Assembly (NCBI GenBank): GCA_964007475.1
Contig: OZ023274.1
Span: 2,294,001 to 2,358,000 of the forward strand
DNA from: Hybos culiciformis
Taxonomy: Eukaryota; Arthropoda; Insecta; Diptera; Hybotidae
Direction of reading: 5' to 3'
Length of the DNA: 64,000 nt
Below the pieces are notes generated by a model. That model searched no databases and was not told where the DNA came from. It saw only the letters and a program-made list of their open reading frames with translations. Below are positions 1 through 12,451 of this stretch, piece by piece. Every line of letters starts with the position of its first letter. Within the stretch, counting starts at the first letter, position 1. A program made the translations under genes and the position numbers.

Positions 1-3000
1 ATGATGTGCATACTTGTTACGTGCACGATGTTTTAAAAATAAAAACTCTCAATTTTAAAATAAATGGAAATTTTTAACACCATACTTGTTAAAAAAGCAC
101 AAAAAACGAAATAATTATTGTATACTACCTAACTAATGCTGTTTTTTTGTACTTTTTTAAGATCATTAGTTAGAAGAACATATGTAGAACAGATGTTTTA
201 TATTTTCTTCTACGTAAGTATTCGTAAAGTGAACAATTTGAAATTTTTGAAATACTTAAGTAGATATACAAAAAATTCAATGAATTGATAATACTATTTC
301 GTTTTCTGAATTTCATTTCTAATATTGCAGAACTTCATTATTATTATTATTAAAAATCCAGCTATCTCGACTTCATCCTTGAAGTCTTTACCTATGTTTA
401 TTATATTATTGTAGCTAGGTATGTAATTCTTGTCAAATTGGGCATCTCTATCTAAAAACTTAAGTTTTTTTTTTTTTTTTTGATTCTTTATATTGACTTG
501 GTAGCGTTGATTGTCACCAAATTTTAGAAGTGAATATTGACCCACTTTCCGTCATCCGATCGGTGGGAATACATTATCGCAAAATTTCAGCTTGATCCAA
601 TTAAAACAATTACTTATTAACTTTTCTAAGGAATTTCAATTTTTCATTTAAAAAATTTATAAGTTAATAGAAATTTTGTTTCTATAGGTTTTGTTTTTTA
701 CCTACAACTTTTATTTCCATTTAGTAGTATCAAAATAAATAATATTAATATTTAGCAAACGTTTGTATTTTTTTATTGCTGTGGTTTTCTTATCGAATTG
801 ATTTAGAATTATCACTAAGTGTAAAGTGCTTACCTTTATGATATAAAAAATTTAGAATAGAGAAACATTATTTTAAAGAAGGTTCATTAATATCGTCGAC
901 TGCGAAAATGTTTGCCATAAGTAAGATAGTTTTTTCAGGCTTTGATAAAAAATTGCGTTTGAATTTCTTTAACTTGATTTTAGAGCTAACGATACGTAGA
1001 AACAGATTGAAGAAATCCTTACAACAAAGCCTACAAAACGACCTTAAAATATTAAATCTGGAAAATCTACATACTTACTTACTAACACTAACAGAAATTT
1101 TGCCGCAACATAATTTTTTCACAATTTAAAATTACAAGTAACCTACCTATTATTTTTAGCTATTTAGTTTTGAGCCAACAGGTAGATTAATTAGTCACCT
1201 CATTACTTTGTAGTCCATCTAAATTTCTTGACTAAAGTTCTAGATTGTCCTGACTTATACCACCAGGCCAGTTGAGGCAAAATTATTAGTACAATAACGA
1301 AAAAAAAAAACAATTGGGCGCTTAATTTATTTTGATATTAATAAAATTTATTTTAAGTTTATTTTTTCTTTAAATGGAGAACTAGTTTTCTATGTGAATA
1401 CAAAAAAAAAGTTAAATTTTTTAATTTGTTTTTTAAAAGTGTACACTTTTTTATACAAAAAAAAAAAAAATTGCGTGAGTTAAAGCAATTTATATTAAGG
1501 TTCATTTTGCTTGTTAAAATTCATTTCGATGATACTTTGGTGGTAATTTCCTAAGGCGAGGAAATCTTTAACGTTGTGCGAAACGTTTGAACTATTAAAC
1601 TGCGCATTTGAATTCACGGTCGTTTTCTTATTAAAAATAGCTATTGAAACAGTCTCAATTATTGGGTTGGAATAATAATACAAGAATCCATCATTAAGGA
1701 AGTACATACTCTCAATCCTTCAGGCAATATCTAAATAAAAAAAAATAATGACTACTTAAATAATAATAATGCAGCAAAGTTAGGTGAATAGTTTCAGATT
1801 TATGATTGCAGATTTTCATGTTTCACCATCTCGTATCCTTCTATTAACTAACTAACTAAACTTTGAGAGTTAATCGTGCTGAACGCGTGTTTAAAAAACT
1901 TTACATATTTCTTGTCAATTAGAAAATTTGAAAATTGTAGGTTAAGATATGAAAATAAATTTTATTATCTTATCAATACACAAAAAAAAAAATTTTATAT
2001 ATAAAACCGTTGAATAACTAAGTTGTTTTTATTCAATAAAAAAGATAAGACCAAAAAATGTAAAAATTATGTATAGAAGTTTAGGAAAAAAATGTTTATG
2101 ATAAAAACTCTCTCTATTTCATTAATCAAATCATTCAGTTAAAAAAAAAATATGTAGATATATTTATTTACTTACTTATAAGAAAATTGAATGCATGGTC
2201 AAAATAATTTTGTATTCAAAACACAAAATACAATTATATTTAGTTAATATGCACTTCATTTATGAAAATTAAAAACATAATTTTTTGTACAAAATATATT
2301 TTCTGTATTTCAAAGTGCTTCTAAGTGTTCACAAAATAGGGCTAATTTTTGTTTCTTAAGACTTATTAAAAATGTAGTATTTATGTTTAGTAGTTACCTA
2401 CAGGCTACTATGTAAGAAATTTAACTCAATTTAATAAGATAAAGACTCAATGATAAGGTGTTAGCTTTAGAGAAAGAACAATCAAGATATATTCGAATAT
2501 TAGAACTATGCTAATTATGCTTACTAAAATAGTGGTAAGGTCCAGGACACAGGAATGGCCTTTGAAGAGTTAGGTCAGCAGAATCGAATTGCAAATGCAG
2601 CTCGGCGACAAAGTCAAGGAACAACACCATCAAAGAGGTTTGATGGGAACCTAAAAAATCTACTGCTTAATTCTCGACAGGGAATTCACACTTAAGTTTT
2701 TCTGATTATTCGATTTTACATTGTAAAAACAATCTCTTTATTATATCTATTATATCTATGAAGTTCGATCGATAGGAAAAAATCATCGAAAATTCTATTT
2801 TGAATGTTTTGATAATTAAAATATACATAATCTGTGCAATTCTATATTATGTCACTCGAATGCATAGAATACAATAGAGTTTTGATTGATTTTGTACTAT
2901 TATCGAATCATAATTCATAATAATCCCTCTGCTACATACAAAAAAAAAAAAACAGATGGATATTCCCATAAAAATTACTAAGTATATAACGTCTGCTGGG

Positions 3001-4823
3001 AAATGAAACAACGTATGATATTTATACGTCGTTATTTGACAATAGCACCATTCGATTCCTCGTACTCGATTTTATAAGTACAACTACTTTGGAATATTCT
3101 TAATGTTGATTAAAATATGTTTTTTAGATGAAAATTGTACGCTACTTGATATTTTTTCATACGTTTTTATTAATTTTCAAATCCTTAAACTCAAATTACT
3201 CGAAACTATACTTTTCATTATATACGTTGTTTCATTTCTGAGCAGACGATAACATGTACATTTTTGATTAAAATTTTTGAAAAAAATATCTAGCACGTAG
3301 AAGTGGAAAAAATTCGTAAGAGAAATTATAAATAAAATTCTAAAGAACTTTGATTATAAAATAATTTTTTTTTTTTAATTTTGTAAACATTTAAGTTTTC
3401 ATTTGGGCTTTTTTGCTTTTTAACTTTTTAAAAATTATTACTTTTTTTTTTATGTTAGGCAAGCGAAAAGCAATAATTTGAAAATTTTTTTTTATTTCAG
3501 TGAACAGATTTTTCAATAACATTATTATTATTCTATTTTTCAGTGGAAATATGATGAAAGTATCTCAGGGGTACTAAAAATTAGTGCCTACTTATTTATT
3601 ATAATAATATGTAAATGAAATGGAAGTATAAGATTTGTGTTTTAATCGGAGGGAATGCAAAAGGATCTCAGAGTTAACTATTCTCAAACACCGAATTTTA
3701 GAAATATTAAATTTGTTAACCTTATATTATTGTATATTAATTATATAAAAGAATACTAGTACACAAAATAATATATACATAAGTACTTCACAGCACACAA
3801 AAGTTCGTTCAGTTTCATTCAAGTTCACATTTTAATAAGCTTATTTTTTGATTTCAAAGTTTAAAAAACAATTAATTGCCAAACCGAATTATTCCTTTTT
3901 CTCCCTTATAGATCCATTTACATAAATGTCATTCAGCTATTTTCTTCTATCAGCTTAATTCTAATCCACATAAATTAAAAAAAAAATAAAATAAAAATTT
4001 TAATGTAAACAACGTGAAACGTATTTAAAATAAATTTTTTTTATATCTGACAGTATTTTTTTTTTTTTTTTCAATTTTCCACATAAATACATTATGTAGG
4101 ATTTACCTTGACCATTTACATAAAAAAAAATTTAAATTAAATAGAAAAAAACGGAAAAATCAATCAATAAGTAGAGGTACCTACGTTTTGCTTTGTTTTT
4201 TGTTTTTTTTTTTTTTTAATTCAGCTGGTTTCTCAAATATAACTTAACTATGAATTTTTAAATTCATGTTATATGATTAGTGTAGTGATTGATAAAGTTA
4301 GAAGCCTGGTTAGGCCATTAAGATTTATAACAAATTGGATTGATAAACATTTTTCCTGTGCAATGATTTGCTTAGCTAAGCAGACCACTAGCTTGGCTAT
4401 TTTTGATGTAATTTTTAAAAATTAGAAACGAACGTTACACATATATTATATACGTCTATCGCGATTAGAAACATAATTATTTTGCCGAGGCGAATACTGC
4501 CCTATATTATTTATATTAAGTACTTACTAAAATAATTATTATGTTTATTCAGTTTATTTTATAATAATAATTTTGTATAATTCACTTATTATTAAATAAG
4601 TAGGTAAACTAAGAAAAATAACGATCATCCTCATCAAATCAAATAAACAAAAAAGAATGTGAATAGCGAACATAAAATTTTTCTTCAATTAAATTAATTT
4701 AATTTTTGTAAAAATATTTGCCTTGTAAATATAAATTTAATTATATCAAATATATAGATAGTCTTTATAAGAATGATTTTTAAGAAAAAATTTTTTGTAT
4801 GTAATTCGTTTGTTTTTTTCCAG
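1..4823. other. Spacer upstream of RhoGDI
   Basis: AT-rich sequence with many A and T homopolymers and no gene I can support. It holds one compositionally distinct short ORF (2528-2695, listed separately). Short open frames at 294-545 (-), 908-1129 (+) and 1495-1707 (-) have no recognisable domain or convincing splice context. The 5' noncoding exon of RhoGDI should lie in or before this stretch, because a good acceptor (T-rich tract then CAG) ends at 4823, just before the coding exon, but I cannot place that exon. Confidence 0.6.
2528..2695 (+). other. Unrecognised short open frame, GC-richer than its surroundings
   Basis: A frame open from 2528 to a TAA at 2693-2695, with a possible ATG at 2555 that would give 46 residues. 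The peptide is polar and rich in Q, N and R (it contains EELGQQNRIANAARR), and the DNA is clearly less AT-rich than the flanks. No family is recognised. It could be an exon of an unseen gene, a small protein, or a fragment of transposon coding sequence. An AG acceptor is present at 2544-2545, inside the frame, but its pyrimidine tract is poor. No poly(A) signal or partner exon is obvious nearby. Confidence 0.25.
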
Positions 4824-4852
4824 GCTAATAAATCTAATAAAATTTAATTAAA

Positions 4853-6425
4853 ATGTCTACTAATCAAGAAGTTGAAGTTGATGTTCACGATGGTGCTGAA
4901 GATCCAAAATATCAACCACCACCAGAAAAAACGATTGAAGAAATAATGGCAGCTGATCAAGAGGATGAATCATTGCGTCGATATAAGGAAGCTTTATTGG
5001 GATCAGCGCAAGCAGAAAAAATTGTAATAGGTAAGAAAGAGTGTAAATAAACAGAAATTGTTATCTACAAAGATATTGTATTATTTGAAGGGGTAGAAGT
5101 GCGGGAGAGATTATTGTACATTTTCTAATCTTGTTCACCTATAAACAATTTTATTTTTTATTTTTTTTTTTGTTTTTAGAACCAAATGATCCTAGAAAAG
5201 TTATTGTCAAAAAATTGGCTTTATTGGTAGAAGGTCGTGATTCTAAAGAACTTGATTTAACTGGCGATGTAACACAACTAAAGAAACAAGTGAGTAATAA
5301 TATACATTGCGAAGTATTATATCGAATCCTGGAATAAATTTTAATTGAAATTTAGTGTTAGGTTATTCATTTTACAAAAATAATTCAGGTCTAAGGATAA
5401 TTGTTTAATGGCTTCTGTTTGGGTTGGGGCGGTTCTCGTAAATGGAGAGAACTGCGAGAATTTTCGTAATATTAGACGAAAATATGTAGAAACTTATTAA
5501 TAAAATACAATTAAAAATGTAATGATTATTGTGAATAGAAACATTAAACATCATTATTTTCTCTTTACAGGTATTTACAATTAAAGAAGGAGTACAATAT
5601 AAAGTTAGAATTGATTTTATAGTTCAAAGGGAAATTGTACATGGTTTAAAATATGTTCAAAAAACTTCTAGAATGGGTGTGCCAGGTAAGGTTCATGAAA
5701 ATCTAACTTTTATGTTCTATAGAAAAATTCCACTTATTTAGATAAAAAAAAAAAAACAAATACTTTGAACTTCCTATTGTAAAATGTAATTTAAATTTCT
5801 TATTGATTAATTTTTTTTTAAATACATATCTAATTTATTGAATGTTTTTGTTTTTAATGCTGCTTTAAATGGATTTTTCACAGCTGTCGGTGAGAATTTT
5901 TTTTTATAATGTAGAAAATAATTATTGTTCTACAGTTAATTAAAAATATATTCTAATATCAATTTATTAAATCTAGAGACTTCTTATTTATTAAGAAGGA
6001 ACAAATTTAAAAACAATGGCGATTTTATATCCATCCAAACTAAGGTTTTAAATTTCAAGTTTTAAATAAAAATTGTAAGAAAATAAGTACCTATACATTC
6101 TACCCCTTCGAATAATAAATTATTAAAAAAAAATCGATATTGTTAATTTTTATTTATTTTATTTAAGTTGATAAAATGACACATATGGTTGGCTCCTATC
6201 CCCCAAAGAAAGAAATGCAAAGCTATACAACACCTTTTGAAGAAGCACCATCTGGAATGATGGCTCGAGGTAAAATATAAACATGATTAATATTTTTTTC
6301 AATAATAAAAAAATTTGAAAATAATTTTAGGAAGCTATTCGGTATCATCCTTATTCACTGATGATGACAAAAACGAGCATTTAAAATGGGATTGGGCATT
6401 TGAAATAAAAAAAGACTGGAATTAA
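4853..6425 (+). CDS. RhoGDI: Rho GDP-dissociation inhibitor (RhoGDI)
   Basis: Cytosolic chaperone that binds prenylated Rho/Rac/Cdc42, blocks GDP release and extracts them from membranes. Coding exons are 4853-5030, 5180-5289, 5571-5685, 6168-6269 and 6331-6425, all with GT/AG borders and phases 1,0,1,1, giving 199 aa, a normal family length. Residues 1-59 form the acidic, flexible regulatory arm ([20 protein letters not shown] helix). Residues 60-199 form the immunoglobulin-like prenyl-binding domain, with family hallmarks [63 protein letters not shown], and the C-terminal [14 protein letters not shown]. The start is the first ATG after the acceptor at 4823, so the 5' UTR contains an intron. 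The gene is convergent with the RING gene at 8675-10130. The identification rests on similarity along the whole length; exon joins were made by eye. A 6-nt alternative microexon is possible in intron 3. Confidence 0.97.
5884..5889 (+). other. RhoGDI: Candidate 6-nt microexon in RhoGDI intron 3
   Basis: Inside the 482-bp intron between exons 3 and 4, the sequence TTTTTCACAG|CTGTCG|GTGAGA puts six bases between a good acceptor and a good donor. The exon-3 donor and exon-4 acceptor are both phase 1, so adding 6 nt keeps the frame and would insert two residues (Ala-Val) before Val135, between MGVP and VDKM. The shorter form without it matches the family pattern, so it would be an alternative exon at most. 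Chance occurrence is quite possible for so short a match. Confidence 0.3.
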
Positions 6426-6574
6426 AGAGTGAAAATACGATTATAATGAAAATTATTATTTTTTTTTTGTTGTCAACATTTATTATGATTCAAAACGGTA
6501 AAGTTAGCTAAAAAATAAGTCAATTATATTTTGAAAAGTCTATTATTAAATTTTCCATGTAGGAATCTAAATTC

Positions 6575-6580
6575 AATAAA
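6575..6580 (+). terminator. RhoGDI: Likely poly(A) signal of RhoGDI
   Basis: First AATAAA after the RhoGDI stop codon, 150 bases downstream, followed by T-rich sequence. The AT-rich background makes chance hexamers common, so this is plausible rather than proven; other AATAAA motifs lie further down. Confidence 0.45.
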
Positions 6581-8649
6581 TTTTAAATTTAGTTTCAAGT
6601 ATATTTTTTTTTTTCGATATAATGTTAATTTTTTTTAACTCAAAAAAATATGTAATAACAATAACCAATCTGTTTTGGTTATACTTTCTGTTTGAAAAAA
6701 ATTTCAGGATTCAAACAAAACTGTTAAACTAAACTAAACCTGGTAAAAATTGTCATAATTTTGTTTTTGGGCTTAACACCAAAATTTCTTCATAAAAAAA
6801 ATTTAATATGGATTTTCTGTTTATTAAGTGTTTCTCTTTTTTTTTAATTTTTTTATTTTGTCCAAAATTTTTCACTTTATATCCACTTTACACATTACGA
6901 TTTTTATTTACTTTTACAAGAAAGTTTTGATTTTGTATCGTAAAAGCAAAACAAAATTAATTATCATAAAAGCAATTTATCTGCCTTGTTTATCTTCCAA
7001 TAAGAAAAAAAAATGAATGATAAAAAATTACTAAAATGTAAAATGCAAAATGCAACTAATGTTTGTGTGTATTATATAATTATAAGTAAAGTTTGTTTAA
7101 AATAAGTAAATAAAATAATGGTATCTTTTTTTGTTTGTAAAAATTGAAGAAAATTAAATTTTAGTCATTACAATTACAGACATTAATAAAATACCTAATT
7201 TAAAAATTCTATAAGTTTTTTTTTAATTGGATAATAATAATTTTTTAGACATCTCAAACATTTCTATAAATAAATAAAATTGATTTAACAAGTCACTTTA
7301 AATCTTGGTTCTATAACAAAGTTATACATCCGTCACATTCATTGACTCATTCATTGACTTCATTGATTCATTCATATTTTTATTTAACTGGTAACAATGA
7401 TAATAAGTATGTCAATAAGAAAAATCAACAAAAATCCTATCTGTTTGCATATTCGGCTAAAAATAAAGTTACATACATATTAATTAAATTTCAACAAAAT
7501 CGAATTTGATAACAGGATTTTAGTTGACTTTTACGTCTGAAACGTAAATAATAACTCAAAATGGTTCTATATAAATATACGTTATAGTGATATATATTAT
7601 ACACATGATTGAAGAAATTATTATTTACACTAATTGAGCATACCTAGAAACTGGAACAGAAATGAAAGAATATTTAAAAATTTTTTTTAGATTATGTAAT
7701 TTTTCAATTAAAAAAACCAAAAAAAAATTATAAAATATTTAAATTAGAAAATCGGACAATGCCAAATGCTGCTTTTATTATTCAAGCTCAAAATGTTCGA
7801 AAAAAATTATTTTAAATTTATGAGCCTCAAATAAGGGCGCATTTAAATGTAGAGAAAATTATCATCATGTAGTAATTTCGCAATAATTTATTTATATTAT
7901 GAGCTTCAGAGTTTTAAAAACGCAATTATTTCTCTATTAACTTATGAAGTAGATTATTTTCTAATCTTTGCTTTATTTCAAAATTTTGTTACCGATATAA
8001 TTAGAGATATAGATGGGACCATCGCAATTAAATGAAAAAAATCTTTAAATATAACAAATCGAACTTATAATAAAGTATAATAAATAATAAATAAAAATTT
8101 TCTTCAATAAATCCTCTGTGCAGGATGGTTTGTATGTAAATTTGATTGAAAAAACATATTTTTTGTATTACAAAATAAGTGAAAAATATGAATAAAAAAT
8201 TGTGAGTTGATTATAATGTAAAATAGTTTTTGATATAAAATATTAAAACATTTATAAATTAACAAATATTATTGTTGTTTTTTTATTAATGCCTTTATAC
8301 AAATTTAAAATTACTAGTTGAAAATAAGAGTATTTCATGTTCGAAAAATTAAGATAAAATTATAATCTTTGATTAAAGTTAATTTGAAAAATTAGATGAA
8401 ATTTTAAGATTTCTTTCGAAAAACAAAATGAATTAAAAAAATTTGTTAATTTCGATTTTTTTAGCAAAGAAAAAAATAAATTTATTTCTTAATAATAGAT
8501 ATATAAATTCTAAAAATGAAAATTTTTTTCCAGAAAATTGAAGAAAACTAATTTGTTTTCATATAAATCTCAGCATCAAAAATTATTTAAATCCGTTTTT
8601 AATTAACAAAAAAAAAAAAATTAGATAACAAATAAGTTTGCAAAAAATG
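6581..8649. other. Convergent spacer between RhoGDI and the RING gene
   Basis: AT-rich sequence between the two gene 3' ends. It contains a short imperfect CATTCATTGACT-type simple repeat (about 7335-7375) and several AATAAA hexamers on both strands that could serve as alternative poly(A) signals. No coding potential beyond short random frames. Confidence 0.55.
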
Positions 8650-8655
8650 TTTATT
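8650..8655 (-). terminator. Likely poly(A) signal of the RING gene
   Basis: AATAAA on the minus strand about 20 bases past the stop codon of the RING gene. The 3' UTR would be very short. Confidence 0.45.
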
Positions 8656-8674
8656 ACGATGAACCAGTTTGCCT

Positions 8675-10130
8675 TTAAACTCTGTTAATTCTGCTAGAAG
8701 TATCGGTTGGCTTAAAATTTGCATAAGAACTTATTCGTGATGATATTGATCTTGTAGGTGTTGATCTGTAATATGAAATTATAATTAGAGTAACATAAAA
8801 TTCAATGATTGAATCGTCTCAAAAGAAAAAAACTTTTTTTTTTAATGGCCTTACTTCTCTCTTTGATGATGATACGACTGGGGCATATTCAATGTCTGCT
8901 TATACAAACTCTGTTTATATAAATTTTCTTTGTTCATACTTTGTTTAAGAAGATTTTGATTTTTAATTTTAATCAATTTTTCATATTGTTCATCCAATTT
9001 TTTTTCAATATTTAATAAAGTTTTTTTTCTCGTTGTTGTTTTTACCAAATCTTCTCTTAATTTTGCATTTTCATTTCTTAGTTTTGATGCAAATACAGTC
9101 TACAAGATAAAGAATATATCATATTACGTACATACACAATTTTTTTTTATTAACAGGTACTAAAATGAACAAATAAACAAAAACATTACTAGATTAGAAA
9201 CCTAAATGAAAATACAAATTTTTTGTAATATTTAAGATACTTTGTAATCAAATAGTATCGTTAATTAGCATTCGTTTAGTAAGTTAATTAACGGCGTTAT
9301 GATGTGTCCAAACAAAAAAGAAATAAATAAAATATTTTACCGCTGTTTCACAACCTTTGAGAAAATGATCTCGTTGTCGCAATTGAAATGGTACAACATC
9401 ATTTAAATTTGATATCGTTTGCCATGGTTGTGGATTAAAAAATTTCTTAAATTTTCCAGGCATATTATCCTCAATTAATAAACTTGTCACCGTTTTATTA
9501 CAAAACGGGCATGTTCTTTTACCATCAATGGCATCTGGAAATAAAGAAAAAAAAAAAAATCGTTAAATTGTATTTTGATGAAATATACAAAAAGGTAGGT
9601 AGGTCCTAGGTAGACTCGAATTGAGAGCAAAATAGAGGGTTTTCACTCCCTCTGACACTTAAGATTATTCTAGTTTTTCTTATTATTTTTGGTCTTCCTT
9701 CAGAATTTTTCTTTTTTTTTTTAACTCAAAGACACAATATATTTGTTTAGCTGCTTATGTAATTTTCCTTTGATCTGTGTAACGTCTTAACGTCAGAAAT
9801 TCAACTTTTTTATGTCGTCAATTGCTCGCATCCAGTTCTTCATAGGTTAAAAAAAAACTTACATTTTTTCAAGCACAAAACGCACAGAACATGTTGACAG
9901 CTCAAAAGGACAAATTGACGTTGCTTCTTCACAAAAAATTCAAAACATTTATTACAGTGAATCCACACCAATCCTTTATTTATTGGCGGTGGTTGTTGTG
10001 GTTGTTCCTCTTGTTCTTTTAATTGATTTCTAGAAGTGAATGGCTGCTCTTTTAAATTTCTCATTGCACTGGGCATAGTACGATTGTGAATCGATAATAT
10101 ACTATTATTATTACTATTCACTTTTGGCAT
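8675..10130 (-). CDS. Zip3/RNF212-family RING-finger protein (Vilya/Narya/Nenya-like)
   Basis: Probable meiotic SUMO/ubiquitin E3-like protein of the family that marks crossover sites on the synaptonemal complex. Minus-strand exons are 10130-9863, 9534-9341, 9099-8855 and 8765-8675, with GT/AG borders and phases 1,0,2, giving 265 aa. The N-terminus (1-54) is low-complexity, rich in N, Q and P. A C3HC4 RING follows: C59-x2-C62-x15-C78-x-H80-x2-C83-x2-C86-x11-C98-x2-C101, opening with WIHCNKC and closing with CPFC, as in RNF212 proteins. Residues about 140-215 look helical and charged (coiled-coil-like), and the C-terminal exon is Ser/Thr/Arg-rich (STPTRSISSR), the usual Zip3 layout. The first ATG is used; Met19 and Met22 are alternatives that keep the RING. 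Family assignment is from the motifs. The exact fly paralogue cannot be decided, so no symbol is given. Confidence 0.9.
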
Positions 10131-12045
10131 GTTGATCTCTTATTATTTAAATTAAAAGAAAAAAAGAAAAAAACTTTCTTGAAAAACTCTATCAAAAACA
10201 AAACCGTTATCAGAGTTCAGACAAGATACAGTAAAGTGATCTTAGACGCATGATAAATGAGCGAAAGTTAAACTATCGACTCAGCGACGCGACTGAGGAA
10301 ATATTAGAAAAAATTATTGACGAGACTAGTGAAACGAGTAGTTTTATTAATTGTTAAGTGAATGTTGGTTTACTAATATCTGAATAGTTATATTAAGCCT
10401 ATCATGATCGTTATTGAGTATTGTCAAGGGGCCAGAAAAGCTCACAAATTTAGATTGGATTAGCTTTTTAATTATATTTTGTGGCAAACTTAGAATTAAT
10501 AACTAAAAATATCCAACATTTTTGTTAACTATGACACATATTTGGGTTGGAGGCCTTTTATATCCGAGCCTTCCGCTTCATTAGCGTATAACTACATAGA
10601 TCCGCCTTCGTATAATACTACATAAATCCTGAACCAACCAATTTGAATGGAGATTATTATTCATTCAAAAAAATTTATAATTTATTATTTTTATTAATTC
10701 ACTTTATTACTTATTATATATTGGCAATGTCATCATGTCAAAATTTTAAATCCAATTGTAACGTTATTATTCCGTAGAGAATAAAATGATTGAAAAATGT
10801 AATTATCTCTTAACCTTTTTGTTGGATGAAAATAACAAAAATAAATAAATATAAACATAAACAAGTCAGCTCAATTTAAAATATTGAACGTGATAATTTC
10901 ACAAGATAATTGGAAAATGTACGGATATCCTCCACAGGAGATTTCCACGAAATTATATAAACCAAAATCAAAAAAAATTCTTCAAGCTATCTGTACTACA
11001 TATTGAAAATTATTTCATTTCCATGAAAAATGCCACACACAAAACTATAAATAAATCTAATATAAAATGAATTTTCCGTTTATCGAATGATGATGTTGTT
11101 ATGAATGGTGTGTGTAATGAAATGTGATATTCAAGAAAAATATATGGATGATATGATTGAATATTGAGATTTTTTATATGAATAATTTATATGAAGGAAT
11201 AACCATGTATAATTGTTTACAGTTGTTTCCAAGTTCTCTAAATACATACTTGACTTTTTTCAATAATAAAAAGTTGATTGTCCATAGAAAAATCTCACTT
11301 TTCTATTGTAGTAAGATCTATATAGTGAAAACGAACATAAAAATTATGTGTTTCTATCTAATTTGATAAAAATAATATGTATATTATATATCATATGTAT
11401 ATAAATATACATGTTTGTCGTATGTAGTTTCTTACACCTGTGAGTAAATAGAATAAGAAGTTTGCGCACAACTACCGGTTTCCTTTAAAGTTAGTAGTAT
11501 AAACTAAAAGCTTTAATTAAGTTTTTTTTTGAGTAAAAAAAAAACAACTTGATACCGAGATTGTTTTAATTTTTTTTTTGATACATAAAAAAATATTAAA
11601 AATATTTTTAAAAAAGAGATTTATTGATTTGCTTATTTTAAGGTTTTGTAAAGAATGTCTTTAGTGAAAATTATTAGGTTCAAGGTCGAAAATAATTTTC
11701 TTTTACCCTTCTCAAAGGTAGTGGCAAGTTGACAGAAGTTGAAATTTTTTTTTAAAACTTAAATTTTATGAATTATTTGAAAATCATTAGCATACTCAAT
11801 TCAATTTAACATTTAAAAGAATCAAGCATCAAACATTATTTTGTTACCCGTTCTCAGAACGGGTTATTTATTTTATTAATACCGTCTTGAGATTATGCAA
11901 CGTCTTGGCATGACATTAAAAAAAAAATTAACATTAAAAAAACAAAAGTACTAACACTTTAAGTCTGAGTATGTTTTACATTATAAAAGAGCTATGCTGT
12001 ATACACCTAATAGTAAAACTGACATAAAATGAATCACTTTTTTCC
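10131..12045. other. Spacer upstream of the RING gene
   Basis: Presumed to hold the RING-gene promoter, but no core element stands out beyond AT richness. A slightly GC-richer patch at about 10270-10295 carries a small inverted repeat (CTCAG...CTGAG). At about 10580-10630 there is a short imperfect duplication of TATAACTACATAGATCC. No gene is seen. Confidence 0.5.
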
Positions 12046-12048
12046 TTA

Positions 12049-12448
12049 TGCCTTGTTCAGACAACGACTTAATCATGATTTCGTAATCATGATTTACGTA
12101 GATAATCATACTTTGAAAACGTGTGTGAACGCGATTATGAACGAAAACAAAAAAAGTAAACAACATGAAAGCAAACAAAATAAAAACATAAATATTATTT
12201 GCTACTCAAATTTTTTTTTGTAAATAAAGAAAATATGTCAAAAATAAAAGTCAAAAATAACTAGGAATGAGTGGAAATGGGTAACATGGATGGTAAAAAA
12301 CTATAAATTCATCCCTGAAATTTTTCATGATTTTCGATAATCATGATTTCCGATGACACTTTTTTTGTATGAGCAAATCATGGAAAAAAGAATGATAATC
12401 ACAAAAAGTAAGATTATCATGATCAGAGTTCATTGTCTGAACAAGGCA
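12049..12448. mobile_element. PIF/Harbinger-like MITE, 400 bp, TSD TTA
   Basis: The ends are inverted repeats beginning TGCCTTGTTCAGACAA (the right end reads TTGTCTGAACAAGGCA). The direct TTA copies at 12046-12048 and 12449-12451 fit the 3-bp TWA target duplication of PIF/Harbinger elements. Inside, the palindromic motif AATCATGATT recurs near both ends. There is no transposase, so it is non-autonomous. Its termini resemble those of the element at 20809-21178. Superfamily placement is inferred from the TSD only. Confidence 0.8.
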
Positions 12449-12451
12449 TTA

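Noticed and set aside
1495..1707. 70-codon minus-strand frame with balanced amino-acid use
   Set aside because: No domain is recognised, the acceptor candidate before it is weak, and there are no partner exons. Kept only as a low-probability exon.
8851..9048. Reading the RING gene as ending at the TAA after exon 3
   Set aside because: GTAAGG at that point is a good donor, and the next exon (8765-8675) joins in frame to give a Ser/Thr/Arg-rich tail typical of the family, so the spliced model is preferred.
10500..10635. 41-codon + frame ending ...DPPSYNTT
   Set aside because: Short, without an acceptor or start, and over a local imperfect duplication; no family is recognised.
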